From the NCBI RefSeq assembly GCF_009720775.1, contig NZ_WNKW01000001.1, forward strand, positions 310,001-374,000: a stretch of DNA of 64,000 bases, in the 5' to 3' direction. The notes below the pieces were generated by a model that saw only the letters and a list, made by a program, of their open reading frames with translations, had not been told where the DNA came from and made no database searches. Below, one piece after another: positions 57,045 through 64,000 of this stretch; within the stretch, counting starts at the first letter, position 1; the number at the start of each line of letters is the position of its first letter. A program made the position numbers and the translations under genes. The DNA is from Pseudoduganella danionis (GTDB lineage Bacteria > Pseudomonadota > Gammaproteobacteria > Burkholderiales > Burkholderiaceae_D).

Positions 57045-58331
57045 TTACAGTTTTTTGAAGACGCGTGCGGCGGCGGCGATGGTTTCGTCGATTACGGCAT
57101 CGGTGTGCTGGGCCGAGACGAAGCCTGCTTCGAAGGCGGCCGGTGCGAAGTACACGCCTTCGTCCAGCATGGCGTGGAAGAATACGTTGAAGCGCTCGCG
57201 GTTACCGGCCATCATTTCAGCGTAGTTGTTGGGCGGGGTGGCGCTGAAGTACAGGCCGAACATGCCGCCGATGGCGTCGGCGCAGAATTCGATGCCGGCG
57301 TCTTTGGCAGCCTGGGTCAGGCCGGCCGCCAGACGGCTGGCGCTGGCGCTCAGGCGGTCGTAGAAACCGTCTTCCTGGATCAGCTTCAGCGTGGTCATGC
57401 CGGCCGCCACGGCGACCGGATTGCCCGACAGCGTGCCGGCCTGATACACGGCACCGAGCGGCGCCATTTTGCTCATCAGGGCTGCGCTGCCGCCGAAAGC
57501 TGCCACCGGCAGGCCGCCGCCGATCACTTTACCGAGTGCCGTCAGGTCCGGCTTGATGCCGTACAGTTGCTGGGCGCCGCCCAGTGCCACGCGGAAGCCG
57601 CACATCACTTCATCGAAGATCAGGATCGCGCCGTGCTTGGTGCACAGGTCGCGCAGGGCTTGCAGGAACTCGGGCGTGGCCTTGATCAGGTTCATATTGC
57701 CGGCCACTGGCTCGACGATCACGCAGGCGATTTCGTCGCCGTAGGAGGCGAAGGCGTCTTCGATCTGCTGCACGTTGTTATAGTCGAGCACCAGCGTGTG
57801 CTTGACGAAGTCTTCCGGCACACCGGCCGAAGTCGGGTTGCCGAAAGTGAGCAGACCGCTGCCAGCCTTCACCAGCAGGGCGTCGGCGTGCCCGTGGTAG
57901 CAGCCTTCGAATTTGATGATCTTGTCACGACCGGTAGCGCCACGGGCCAGACGCAGCGCGCTCATGGTCGCTTCCGTGCCCGACGAAACCAGACGTACCT
58001 GTTCGATCGATGGCACCAGTCGGCAGATTTCTTCCGCCATCAGGATTTCGCCTTCGGTCGGCGCGCCGAACGACAGGCCGCGCGTCGCCGCTTCCTGCAC
58101 GGCCTTGATCACGGTCGGATGGGCGTGGCCGACGATGGCCGGACCCCAGGAACCGATGTAGTCGATGTAGCGCTTGTCGTCGGCATCCCAGAAGTACGGG
58201 CCTTCGGCACGGGTGATGAAGCGCGGCGTGCCGCCTACCGAGCGGAAGGCGCGCACGGGCGAGTTGACACCGCCGGGCGTGGTTTTCTGGGCGCGTTCGA
58301 ACAGCTGATCGTTCTTGGAAGTGGTAGTCAT
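57045..58331 (-). CDS. hemL: Glutamate-1-semialdehyde 2,1-aminomutase
   Basis: HemL makes 5-aminolevulinate from glutamate-1-semialdehyde for heme synthesis. I start at [20 protein letters not shown] (ATG 58331); the longer frame runs through the thiD-like gene. PLP-dependent class III features are [50 protein letters not shown] and the PLP Lys in [19 protein letters not shown]. The 428 residues match the family. It is 16 bp after the thiD-like gene. Confidence 0.96.
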   Translation of the reverse strand: MTTTSKNDQLFERAQKTTPGGVNSPVRAFRSVGGTPRFITRAEGPYFWDADDKRYIDYIGSWGPAIVGHAHPTVIKAVQEAATRGLSFGAPTEGEILMAEEICRLVPSIEQVRLVSSGTEATMSALRLARGATGRDKIIKFEGCYHGHADALLVKAGSGLLTFGNPTSAGVPEDFVKHTLVLDYNNVQQIEDAFASYGDEIACVIVEPVAGNMNLIKATPEFLQALRDLCTKHGAILIFDEVMCGFRVALGGAQQLYGIKPDLTALGKVIGGGLPVAAFGGSAALMSKMAPLGAVYQAGTLSGNPVAVAAGMTTLKLIQEDGFYDRLSASASRLAAGLTQAAKDAGIEFCADAIGGMFGLYFSATPPNNYAEMMAGNRERFNVFFHAMLDEGVYFAPAAFEAGFVSAQHTDAVIDETIAAAARVFKKL

Positions 58332-58347
58332 GATGGCGTCGTCGAGT

Positions 58348-59193
58348 TCAAATAGGTAAAGCTTGCTGGAGATGGAAAAAACGGTTGGGCACCAGTTTGC
58401 CCATACCGTAGCGCTGTGCATGGGCCAGCGCGCCGACAGTATATTCCTGCGCCGTGGCCACGGCGTCAACCGCGTCGGCGCCGCGCGCCATGAAGGCGGC
58501 AATGGCAGCCGACAGTGTACCGCCGGCGCCGATGAAGGGACCGGCCATGTGCTGCCAGGCGTCGTGGCTGATCAGCCCATCGGCGCCATACAGCGTGTTG
58601 GCCAGCGTGTTCGGTACCGCGCTTTCGCCTTGCGCTGCCGCGGCGCTGGTGCCGGTGACCAGCACGAATTCGCAGCCCAGAGCCAGCAGGTGGTCGATGT
58701 CCGACTCCATGCTCTCGTCGCCGCCTTCGCGCCAGGTTTCGGCCAGCCGGCCCAGCTCCACCTGCGATAGCATCAGCAGCGTGGCTTGCGGCACCAGTAG
58801 CTGGCGCACGGCCGTCATGACTTCTTCGGCATCGTCATCGGACAGGGCCGGCAGGCGCGAACTGAAGGGATCGAGGATCAGCGGGGCATCGGGATAGTCG
58901 GACAGGATTTCCGCAATCGCGGCCACCTGCTCGACATTGGTCAGCGCGCCCACCTTGAAGGCGGCCACGGTCATATCTTCCAGCAGCACGCGGGCCTGGT
59001 CGGAGACCCAGTCGGGATCGACTTCCTGCACGTCTTCGATGCGGGCACTGTCGCCGATCAGCAACGCGGTGGTGGTGCTCAGACCCGTGCAGGCCAGCGC
59101 GGAAAAAACCGCCAGATCGGCCTGCACGCCGGTAGCGCCGGCCGGATCGGCGGCGCCAAAGCTTAATATCAAGGGAGAAGTTTGGATTTGCAC
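58348..59193 (-). CDS. ThiD-like hydroxymethylpyrimidine kinase homologue
   Basis: The 281-residue protein has the ThiD fold: [20 protein letters not shown] near residue 10, and the anion-hole motif [20 protein letters not shown] near residue 222. In active ThiD this motif is GTGCTLS, where the Cys contributes to catalysis; here residue 225 is Gly. The ATP-binding region [11 protein letters not shown] is also weaker than usual. It may have shifted specificity. Start is a GTG. It is divergent from rubredoxin and directly upstream of hemL. Confidence 0.78.
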   Translation of the reverse strand: MQIQTSPLILSFGAADPAGATGVQADLAVFSALACTGLSTTTALLIGDSARIEDVQEVDPDWVSDQARVLLEDMTVAAFKVGALTNVEQVAAIAEILSDYPDAPLILDPFSSRLPALSDDDAEEVMTAVRQLLVPQATLLMLSQVELGRLAETWREGGDESMESDIDHLLALGCEFVLVTGTSAAAAQGESAVPNTLANTLYGADGLISHDAWQHMAGPFIGAGGTLSAAIAAFMARGADAVDAVATAQEYTVGALAHAQRYGMGKLVPNRFFHLQQALPI

Positions 59194-59250
59194 GGCGGGT
59201 AGATTAAGATACCTGATTCAGCATTTTACTAGATTGAAGGGTAGGCCAAC

Positions 59251-59442
59251 GTGAGTAGCAATGAAACAACGCAGCCATTCAAGACGTGGATGTGCCTGAT
59301 CTGCGGCTGGATCTACGACGAGCAGGCCGGCCTGCCGGATGAGGGCATAGCGCCCGGCACCCGCTGGGCCGATGTGCCGATGAACTGGAGCTGCCCGGAG
59401 TGCGGCGCGCGCAAGGACGATTTCGAGATGGTTGCCATCTGA
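59251..59442 (+). CDS. Rubredoxin
   Basis: A 63-residue rubredoxin with both Cys pairs that bind one iron: CLICGWIYDEQAG and CPECGARKDDFEMV. The start GTG at 59251 gives a short N-terminal extension (SSNETTQPFKTW). It is a small cytosolic electron carrier; partners are unknown in this window. A gap of 82 bp separates it from pilG. Confidence 0.94.
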   Translation: MSSNETTQPFKTWMCLICGWIYDEQAGLPDEGIAPGTRWADVPMNWSCPECGARKDDFEMVAI

Positions 59443-59524
59443 TGTCGCCGGGCCGGGATTTACGCCGATGGCGCCCCGCCTATGCTATGGTATGGCTATC
59501 CATCCAGCGTCTAGCGTGTAGCGT

Positions 59525-59944
59525 ATGACTGCCTCTCCGTCCGCTCAAAATCTGATCATCATGGTGATCGACGATAGCAACACCATCCGTCGGTCGGCCG
59601 AGATTTTTCTGACGCAGGCCGGCTATCAGGTCGTGCTGGCCGAAGACGGCTTCGATGCGCTCGCCAAAATCGCCGATCATCAGCCGGCACTGGTGTTCTG
59701 CGACATACTGATGCCGCGCCTGGACGGCTACCAGACCTGCGCGCTGATTAAGAAAAGCGCCAAATTCCATGCCACGCCCGTGTTGCTGCTGTCTTCCAAG
59801 GATGGCTTGTTCGACCGCGCGCGCGGCAGTATGGTGGGCGCTGCTGCCTACCTGACCAAACCTTTTACCAAGGACAGCCTGCTGGCCGCCGTGCGCGAGC
59901 ACACGGGCGCAACGCCGGCCACCGATCCGATAGTCGAGGCATAG
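59525..59944 (+). CDS. pilG: Type IV pilus response regulator PilG
   Basis: PilG is a single-domain CheY-like regulator of the Pil-Chp system. The 139-residue protein has MVIDDSNTIRRSAEIFLTQA, the phospho-acceptor Asp60 in LVFCDILMPRLDGYQTC and the conserved Lys in AAYLTKPFTKDSLL. It leads the pilG-H-I-J-L cluster. pilH begins 1 bp after its stop. It should promote pilus extension in P. aeruginosa-like systems. Confidence 0.92.
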   Translation: MTASPSAQNLIIMVIDDSNTIRRSAEIFLTQAGYQVVLAEDGFDALAKIADHQPALVFCDILMPRLDGYQTCALIKKSAKFHATPVLLLSSKDGLFDRARGSMVGAAAYLTKPFTKDSLLAAVREHTGATPATDPIVEA

Positions 59945-59945
59945 C

Positions 59946-60311
59946 ATGGCCATACACCACGTCCTGATTGTGGATGACTCGCCCACCGAGCGCTACTACC
60001 TGAGCGATATCCTGATCCGGCACGGCTATAGCGTGAGCACGGCCGAAACGGGCGAAGAGGCCATGCTGAAAATCCGCGCCAGCAAACCGGACTTGATCCT
60101 GATGGATGTGGTGATGCCGGGGGCGAACGGTTTTCAGGTGACGCGCGCCATCGCTCGTGACCCGGAGTTGAAAGATGTGCCAGTCATTATCTGTTCAAGC
60201 AAGAATCAGGAAACCGACAAGATCTGGGGGCTGCGCCAGGGCGCCTGCGCCTATCTGGTGAAACCGGTTGTAGCGGGCGAGCTGCTGGCGCAGATCGCTG
60301 CACTGGGCTGA
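59946..60311 (+). CDS. pilH: Type IV pilus response regulator PilH
   Basis: PilH is the second CheY-like regulator of the Pil-Chp system, affecting retraction in P. aeruginosa. The 121-residue protein has LIVDDSPTERYYLSDILIRH, phospho-acceptor Asp54 in LILMDVVMPGANGFQ and Lys in ACAYLVKPVVAGELL. It follows pilG and lies 2 bp before pilI. Confidence 0.92.
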   Translation: MAIHHVLIVDDSPTERYYLSDILIRHGYSVSTAETGEEAMLKIRASKPDLILMDVVMPGANGFQVTRAIARDPELKDVPVIICSSKNQETDKIWGLRQGACAYLVKPVVAGELLAQIAALG

Positions 60312-60313
60312 AG

Positions 60314-60847
60314 ATGGAAGCCAGCACGCCGGAACGCCGCAGCCGTCTGCGCCAGTATCAGGTGCAGCTGCTCGAACGTATGCAGGCTGCGAAGACCGGG
60401 CCGGCCAGCACGGGCCGCGAACTGGGCGTGATGATAGGCGGCCGGCACTGTCTGCTGGACTTGACCCAGATCAGTGAAATCGTGCCACTGCAGGCGCTGA
60501 CGCCGGTGCCGCTGACACAGCCATGGTATCTGGGGCTGGCCAATATCCGTGGTCAGCTCACGGGCGTGGTCGAACTGGCCAGCTATCTGCATGGCCAGTT
60601 ACCGGCGCCGACGGCATCGGGCCAGCGTGACATTACGCTGTCACCTGCGCTGAAGCTGCATTGCGCTGTGCGGGTGGAGGCGGTGCTGGGCTTGCGCTAT
60701 CTGGCGGACATGGTGGCGCAGGACGATGCAGCGCACGCACCGCAGTGGTGCCGCCAGCAGTTCGAGGATAGCGAGGGCTGCCGCTGGAACCGGCTCGATC
60801 TGGCCCAACTGGTGCGCGAACCCGGTTTTCTGCAGGTAGGCTTATAA
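60314..60847 (+). CDS. pilI: CheW-like adaptor PilI
   Basis: The 177-residue protein is a CheW-domain adaptor that couples the PilJ receptor to the PilL kinase. The CheW fold is visible through MIGGRHCLLDLTQISEIVPL, YLGLANIRGQLTGVVELASY and EGCRWNRLDLAQLVREPGFL. The ATG at 60314 lies 2 bp after the pilH stop. pilJ starts 70 bp later. Confidence 0.9.
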   Translation: MEASTPERRSRLRQYQVQLLERMQAAKTGPASTGRELGVMIGGRHCLLDLTQISEIVPLQALTPVPLTQPWYLGLANIRGQLTGVVELASYLHGQLPAPTASGQRDITLSPALKLHCAVRVEAVLGLRYLADMVAQDDAAHAPQWCRQQFEDSEGCRWNRLDLAQLVREPGFLQVGL

Positions 60848-60917
60848 GAATTTTCAGGGATCAGGGGCGCTGCTCGGGCAGCGTCAGTGATGGTGATTGC
60901 AAGGAAAGGCGACCAAG

Positions 60918-63191
60918 ATGGGGATATTCTCGCGCGGCACCCGGCCAGCCCAGCCAACGGTGGACGATGCTGGCGGCGATACGCTGATGATGGGGCAGGA
61001 GCCGGCCGCGGTCAGCGAGGGCGATGCACCTTTGCGGCTGCGCGATGCGCTGGTATTGCGCACGCCGGCGGCGGCTGCACCGCTCGACGCGGGCGGCAGC
61101 TTCCGCCTGCCGCTGATTGGCCACCTGCCTGCCCAGCGTCAGCTCAGTATTCTGTCGACCACGCTGGCCGTGAGCCTGCTGCTGAGCGTGGGCGCAGTCG
61201 CCCTGAATACCATCCATGGCGGCTATCGTTCTACCCAGACCCAGGTGGCCAGCGATGCTCTGGTGCACTCGCAACGGATAGGCAAGGCGGCATCGAGTGC
61301 CGTGCAAGGCAGCGAGGAAGGCTTCCGCCAGCTCGAACAGAGCCGCAAGGAGCTCAATGGCGCTTTCCATCTGATGCTGCGCGGCGGCAGTTATCAGGGG
61401 CGCGGGCTGGGCGAACCTATCGAAGCGCTGGCCCCCACGGTGGCGGCAGCGCGCAAGCAGTGGCAGGCTTCCGATCTGGCGGCCGGCACTATCCTGTTGC
61501 TCAAGAAGGACCTGAGCGGCGTGGAAAAGACGCTCAAGGAACTGAACGCCATGTCGCCGGACCTGCTGCAGCGTACCGAAGAAGTGCTGGCGCTGAAGGT
61601 GCAGCAAGGCGGAACGCCGCGCGAGATTGCGGCCTTGGGCAAGCTGACCATGCTGACCCAGCGCATGAGCCGCAATGCTGGCGAATTTCTCACCATGGGT
61701 GGCGTCAGTTCGGAAACGGCATTCCAGTTGGGGCGCGATACCACCGTGTTCCGCAATACGCTCGATGGCTTCCTGAACGGCAGCCCCGCGCTAGGCCTGA
61801 GCGCCGTGCATACGCCGGAATTGCGGGAAAAGATCGCCGGCCTGAAAGCGGACTTCGAGGATTACCAGAAGCTGGTCGCGGGCATACTCGACAAGCTGGA
61901 TAAATTTAGCGCGGCGAAAAACGCCGAGCAGCTAATTTTCAATGACAATGAAGCGCTGCGCCAGCGCCTGAGCGCCCTGCAACAGGCCTACCGCGCGGAA
62001 CAGGATGCACTGGGCCTGGCGTTCTGGCTGATGGTGGTGTGCGGCACGCTGACGTTGCTGCTGGCCGCCGCAATTGGCCGCGTGCTGCTGCTCGATTCGC
62101 TGCAGCGGGCCCGCAGTTCGGAGCGGCGCCGGCGCGAGGCTGAGGCCATGCGTCAGCAATCGCAGCAGCAGGAAGAGCAGGCCAAGGCGGCCAATGCACA
62201 GAATCAGGCGGCGATTTTGCGCCTGATGAATGAACTGCAGGAAGTGGCCGATGGCGACCTGACCGTGCAGGCGACGGTATCGGAAGACATTACGGGCGCG
62301 ATTGCCGATTCGGTCAACTACACGGTGGAAGAGTTGCGCGGGCTGGTAGGACGGGTGACGGAAACGGCCGCGCAGGTGACGCAGGCCTCCAGTCAGGCGC
62401 AGAATATTTCCAGCGGCTTGCTGGCCGCTTCGCAGCAGCAGTCGCGCGAGATCATCGACGCTTCTGCTACGGTGGTGCAGATGGCGGACCAGATTAACGA
62501 TGTGTCGCGTTCGGCCAGCGAATCGGCCGAGGTGGCACGCCAGTCGGTCGCCGCAGCCCAGCAGGGCGCGACGGCGGTGGCCAATGCCATCAAGGGCATG
62601 CACGAAATCCGCGAGCAGATACAGGACACGTCCAAGCGCATCAAGCGGCTGGGCGAATCGTCGCAGGAGATCGGCGAGATTACCGAGCTGATTTCCGATA
62701 TCACTGAGCAGACCAATGTGCTGGCGCTGAATGCCGCCATTCAGGCTGCATCGGCCGGCGAGGCCGGGCGCGGTTTCTCGGTGGTGGCAGAAGAAGTGCA
62801 GCGGCTGGCCGAGCGCTCTGCCGGCGCGGCCAAGCAGATCGGGGCGCTGGTGCGCACCATCCAGACCGATACCCATGACGCCGTAGCCGCGATGGAAAAA
62901 TCCACGCAGGGCGTGGTAGAAGGCGCACGCCTGTCCGATGCGGCCGGTGCCGCCCTGAACGACATTTCGCAAGTGTCGGACCGGTTGGCCGAACTGATTT
63001 CCGGCATTGCGCTGGCCACCGGCCAGCAGGCCACTTCGGCCAGCGGCGTGGCGCAGAATATCCAGCATATCCTGATGGTGACCGAGCAGACGCAGGAAGG
63101 TACCCAGCAGACCACTTTATCCATTCACAAGCTCTCAGTGCTGGCGCAGGAATTGAAGAATTCCGTCGCGCGCTTCCGCATCGCGACCTGA
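60918..63191 (+). CDS. pilJ: Type IV pilus methyl-accepting receptor PilJ
   Basis: PilJ is the membrane receptor of the Pil-Chp pathway. I start at [10 protein letters not shown] (ATG 60918), giving 757 residues. An N-terminal cytoplasmic stretch of about 75 residues precedes the first helix ([20 protein letters not shown]). The periplasmic part contains tandem PilJ-type helical regions ([16 protein letters not shown] and others). The second helix ([20 protein letters not shown]) leads into a coiled HAMP region and the MCP signalling domain with the tip [20 protein letters not shown], followed by [18 protein letters not shown]. The N-terminal extension exceeds that of P. aeruginosa PilJ (682 residues). 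Confidence 0.92.
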   Translation: MGIFSRGTRPAQPTVDDAGGDTLMMGQEPAAVSEGDAPLRLRDALVLRTPAAAAPLDAGGSFRLPLIGHLPAQRQLSILSTTLAVSLLLSVGAVALNTIHGGYRSTQTQVASDALVHSQRIGKAASSAVQGSEEGFRQLEQSRKELNGAFHLMLRGGSYQGRGLGEPIEALAPTVAAARKQWQASDLAAGTILLLKKDLSGVEKTLKELNAMSPDLLQRTEEVLALKVQQGGTPREIAALGKLTMLTQRMSRNAGEFLTMGGVSSETAFQLGRDTTVFRNTLDGFLNGSPALGLSAVHTPELREKIAGLKADFEDYQKLVAGILDKLDKFSAAKNAEQLIFNDNEALRQRLSALQQAYRAEQDALGLAFWLMVVCGTLTLLLAAAIGRVLLLDSLQRARSSERRRREAEAMRQQSQQQEEQAKAANAQNQAAILRLMNELQEVADGDLTVQATVSEDITGAIADSVNYTVEELRGLVGRVTETAAQVTQASSQAQNISSGLLAASQQQSREIIDASATVVQMADQINDVSRSASESAEVARQSVAAAQQGATAVANAIKGMHEIREQIQDTSKRIKRLGESSQEIGEITELISDITEQTNVLALNAAIQAASAGEAGRGFSVVAEEVQRLAERSAGAAKQIGALVRTIQTDTHDAVAAMEKSTQGVVEGARLSDAAGAALNDISQVSDRLAELISGIALATGQQATSASGVAQNIQHILMVTEQTQEGTQQTTLSIHKLSVLAQELKNSVARFRIAT

Positions 63192-63220
63192 TGCGCCCGT
63201 ATTGAAAGACCGAGGCAAGT

Positions 63221-64000
63221 ATGACCACAGCAGATTTTCCACCTCTTCCGCAGTTCGATACCGGTCCCCTGTCGTGGGTGATGGTAGAGATACGCGAAGC
63301 CCTGGCACGCTCGAAGACGGCACTGTTCGAAGCGGGCGGACGCGCGGCAGAAGATCAGGCCACCCAGTTGCAGCATGCACGCTCGCACCTGCATCAGGCG
63401 CATGGCGCGTTGCAGATGGTGGATCTGGATGGGCCTACCCAGTTGACCCGCCTGACAGAAACGGCGCTGGACCGCTTCAAGGATGGCAGCCTGAAATGCA
63501 CGACCGATCATGCGCAGGTGGTGGCCGATGCGTATCAGGCGCTGGTGGAATACCTGCAGGAGCTGCTCGACGGTTCGCAGGTGCAGCCGCTGCGGCTGTT
63601 CCCCTACTATCAGGCTTTGCAGCAGATGCTGGGGGCGGAGCGTATCCATCCGGCCGATCTGTTCTATCCACCCATGCAGACGGCACTACCCTTGCCGGCA
63701 GCCAGCGTAGCGGCTCCGGCCGATTACGCAGCTTGCCGTGCCAGCTTCGAGAAAGCGCTGTTGCCGTATCTGCGCAGCACCGATCTGGAACAGCAGCAGG
63801 AACATGCGGAAGGCTTGCTGGCGGCCGTGCAGTCGATTGCCAGCGCGCAGACGGATGCGCAGGCGCAGACCTTCTGGCGTGCCATGCAGGCGTTCGCCGA
63901 ACTGGTGGCGACGGGAAAACTGGCAGGCAGCCTGTATGTGAAGCAGTTGTTTGGCCTGATCAATCTGCAGATCCGCCGGCTTAGCCAGGGTAATCCGGCG
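63221..64000 (+). CDS. pilL: PilL/ChpA chemotaxis kinase, 5' part
   Basis: ATG 63221 opens a frame that runs without a stop to the window edge (260 codons). The start MTTADFPPLPQFDTGPLSWV and helical regions such as LHQAHGALQMVDLDGPTQLT are typical of the N-terminal Hpt-like/FimL-like part of PilL/ChpA hybrid kinases. Its place after pilJ is the expected one. The kinase domains, if present, lie outside the window. Confidence 0.85.
   Translation, partial: MTTADFPPLPQFDTGPLSWVMVEIREALARSKTALFEAGGRAAEDQATQLQHARSHLHQAHGALQMVDLDGPTQLTRLTETALDRFKDGSLKCTTDHAQVVADAYQALVEYLQELLDGSQVQPLRLFPYYQALQQMLGAERIHPADLFYPPMQTALPLPAASVAAPADYAACRASFEKALLPYLRSTDLEQQQEHAEGLLAAVQSIASAQTDAQAQTFWRAMQAFAELVATGKLAGSLYVKQLFGLINLQIRRLSQGNPA

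Noticed and set aside
57045-58502. Longer form of HemL (485 codons)
   Set aside because: The additional N-terminal part overlaps the ThiD-like gene in another frame, and the family starts at the chosen ATG.

Overview
The window is a GC-rich (about 60% by eye), densely coded stretch of a betaproteobacterial chromosome. Gene content and order point to Burkholderiales, most likely Oxalobacteraceae (Massilia/Duganella/Janthinobacterium-like): accB-accC-prmA-DUF3426, ffh near ccsA-PP0621-pilS-pilR-ampD, nrdAB followed by a lysine/alanine-rich histone H1-like gene, tonB-aroE-mtgA, and pilGHIJL. The genus is inference. I see no rRNA, tRNA, CRISPR array, prophage or insertion sequence. This is mostly core chromosome with a few accessory pieces.

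Layout. 1-3.4 kb: topoisomerase IV (parC, cut by the window edge, and parE) on the minus strand. 3.4-12.9 kb: a TorF-family outer-membrane porin, then a complete potassium-starvation system, a tiny membrane ORF plus kdpF-A-B-C-D-E. The porin and kdp promoters align without gaps over about 70 bp and share a KdpE-like box. 12.9-15.6 kb: minus-strand MoxR ATPase, GNAT and CoxE-like VWA genes. 15.8-20.4 kb: two small cytochromes c, DUF1841, rppH, proS and a lytic transglycosylase. 20.4-21.3 kb: a decayed toxin-antitoxin locus and a SWIB-domain protein with a histone-like tail. 21.5-30.7 kb: ffh, a NitT/TauT-type ABC cassette, ccsA, PP0621, pilSR and ampD. 30.7-37.2 kb: two NrdR boxes, nrdAB, an approximately 850 bp non-coding stretch with its own terminator, and a 401-residue histone H1-like protein. 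37.3-45.4 kb: yggT, then a minus-strand block with a PfkB kinase, DUF3426, prmA, accC, accB, aroQ, a TlpA-like thioredoxin and a hypothetical gene. 45.5-53.7 kb: mpl, a YqiA-like esterase, ubiC, an RNB nuclease, tonB, aroE, mtgA and corA. 53.9-56.9 kb: a second ABC system with a fused double permease and an extended ATPase but no adjacent binding protein. 57.0-59.4 kb: hemL, a ThiD-like kinase and rubredoxin. 59.5-64 kb: the type IV pilus chemosensory genes pilG-H-I-J-L (pilL cut by the right edge).

Themes: potassium homeostasis; type IV pilus control by both PilSR and the Pil-Chp pathway; dNTP supply under NrdR; and two lysine/alanine-rich nucleoid-type proteins. The most unusual items are two copies of one dispersed palindrome (starting GGGGTCAGGTCGGGC), both placed exactly between convergent gene ends; the matching promoters of the porin and kdp; a roughly 118-residue Gly/Asp/Asn-rich N-terminal extension on ParC; and the non-coding region before the histone gene. 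I did not find clear evidence of a wholly new defence or biosynthetic system.
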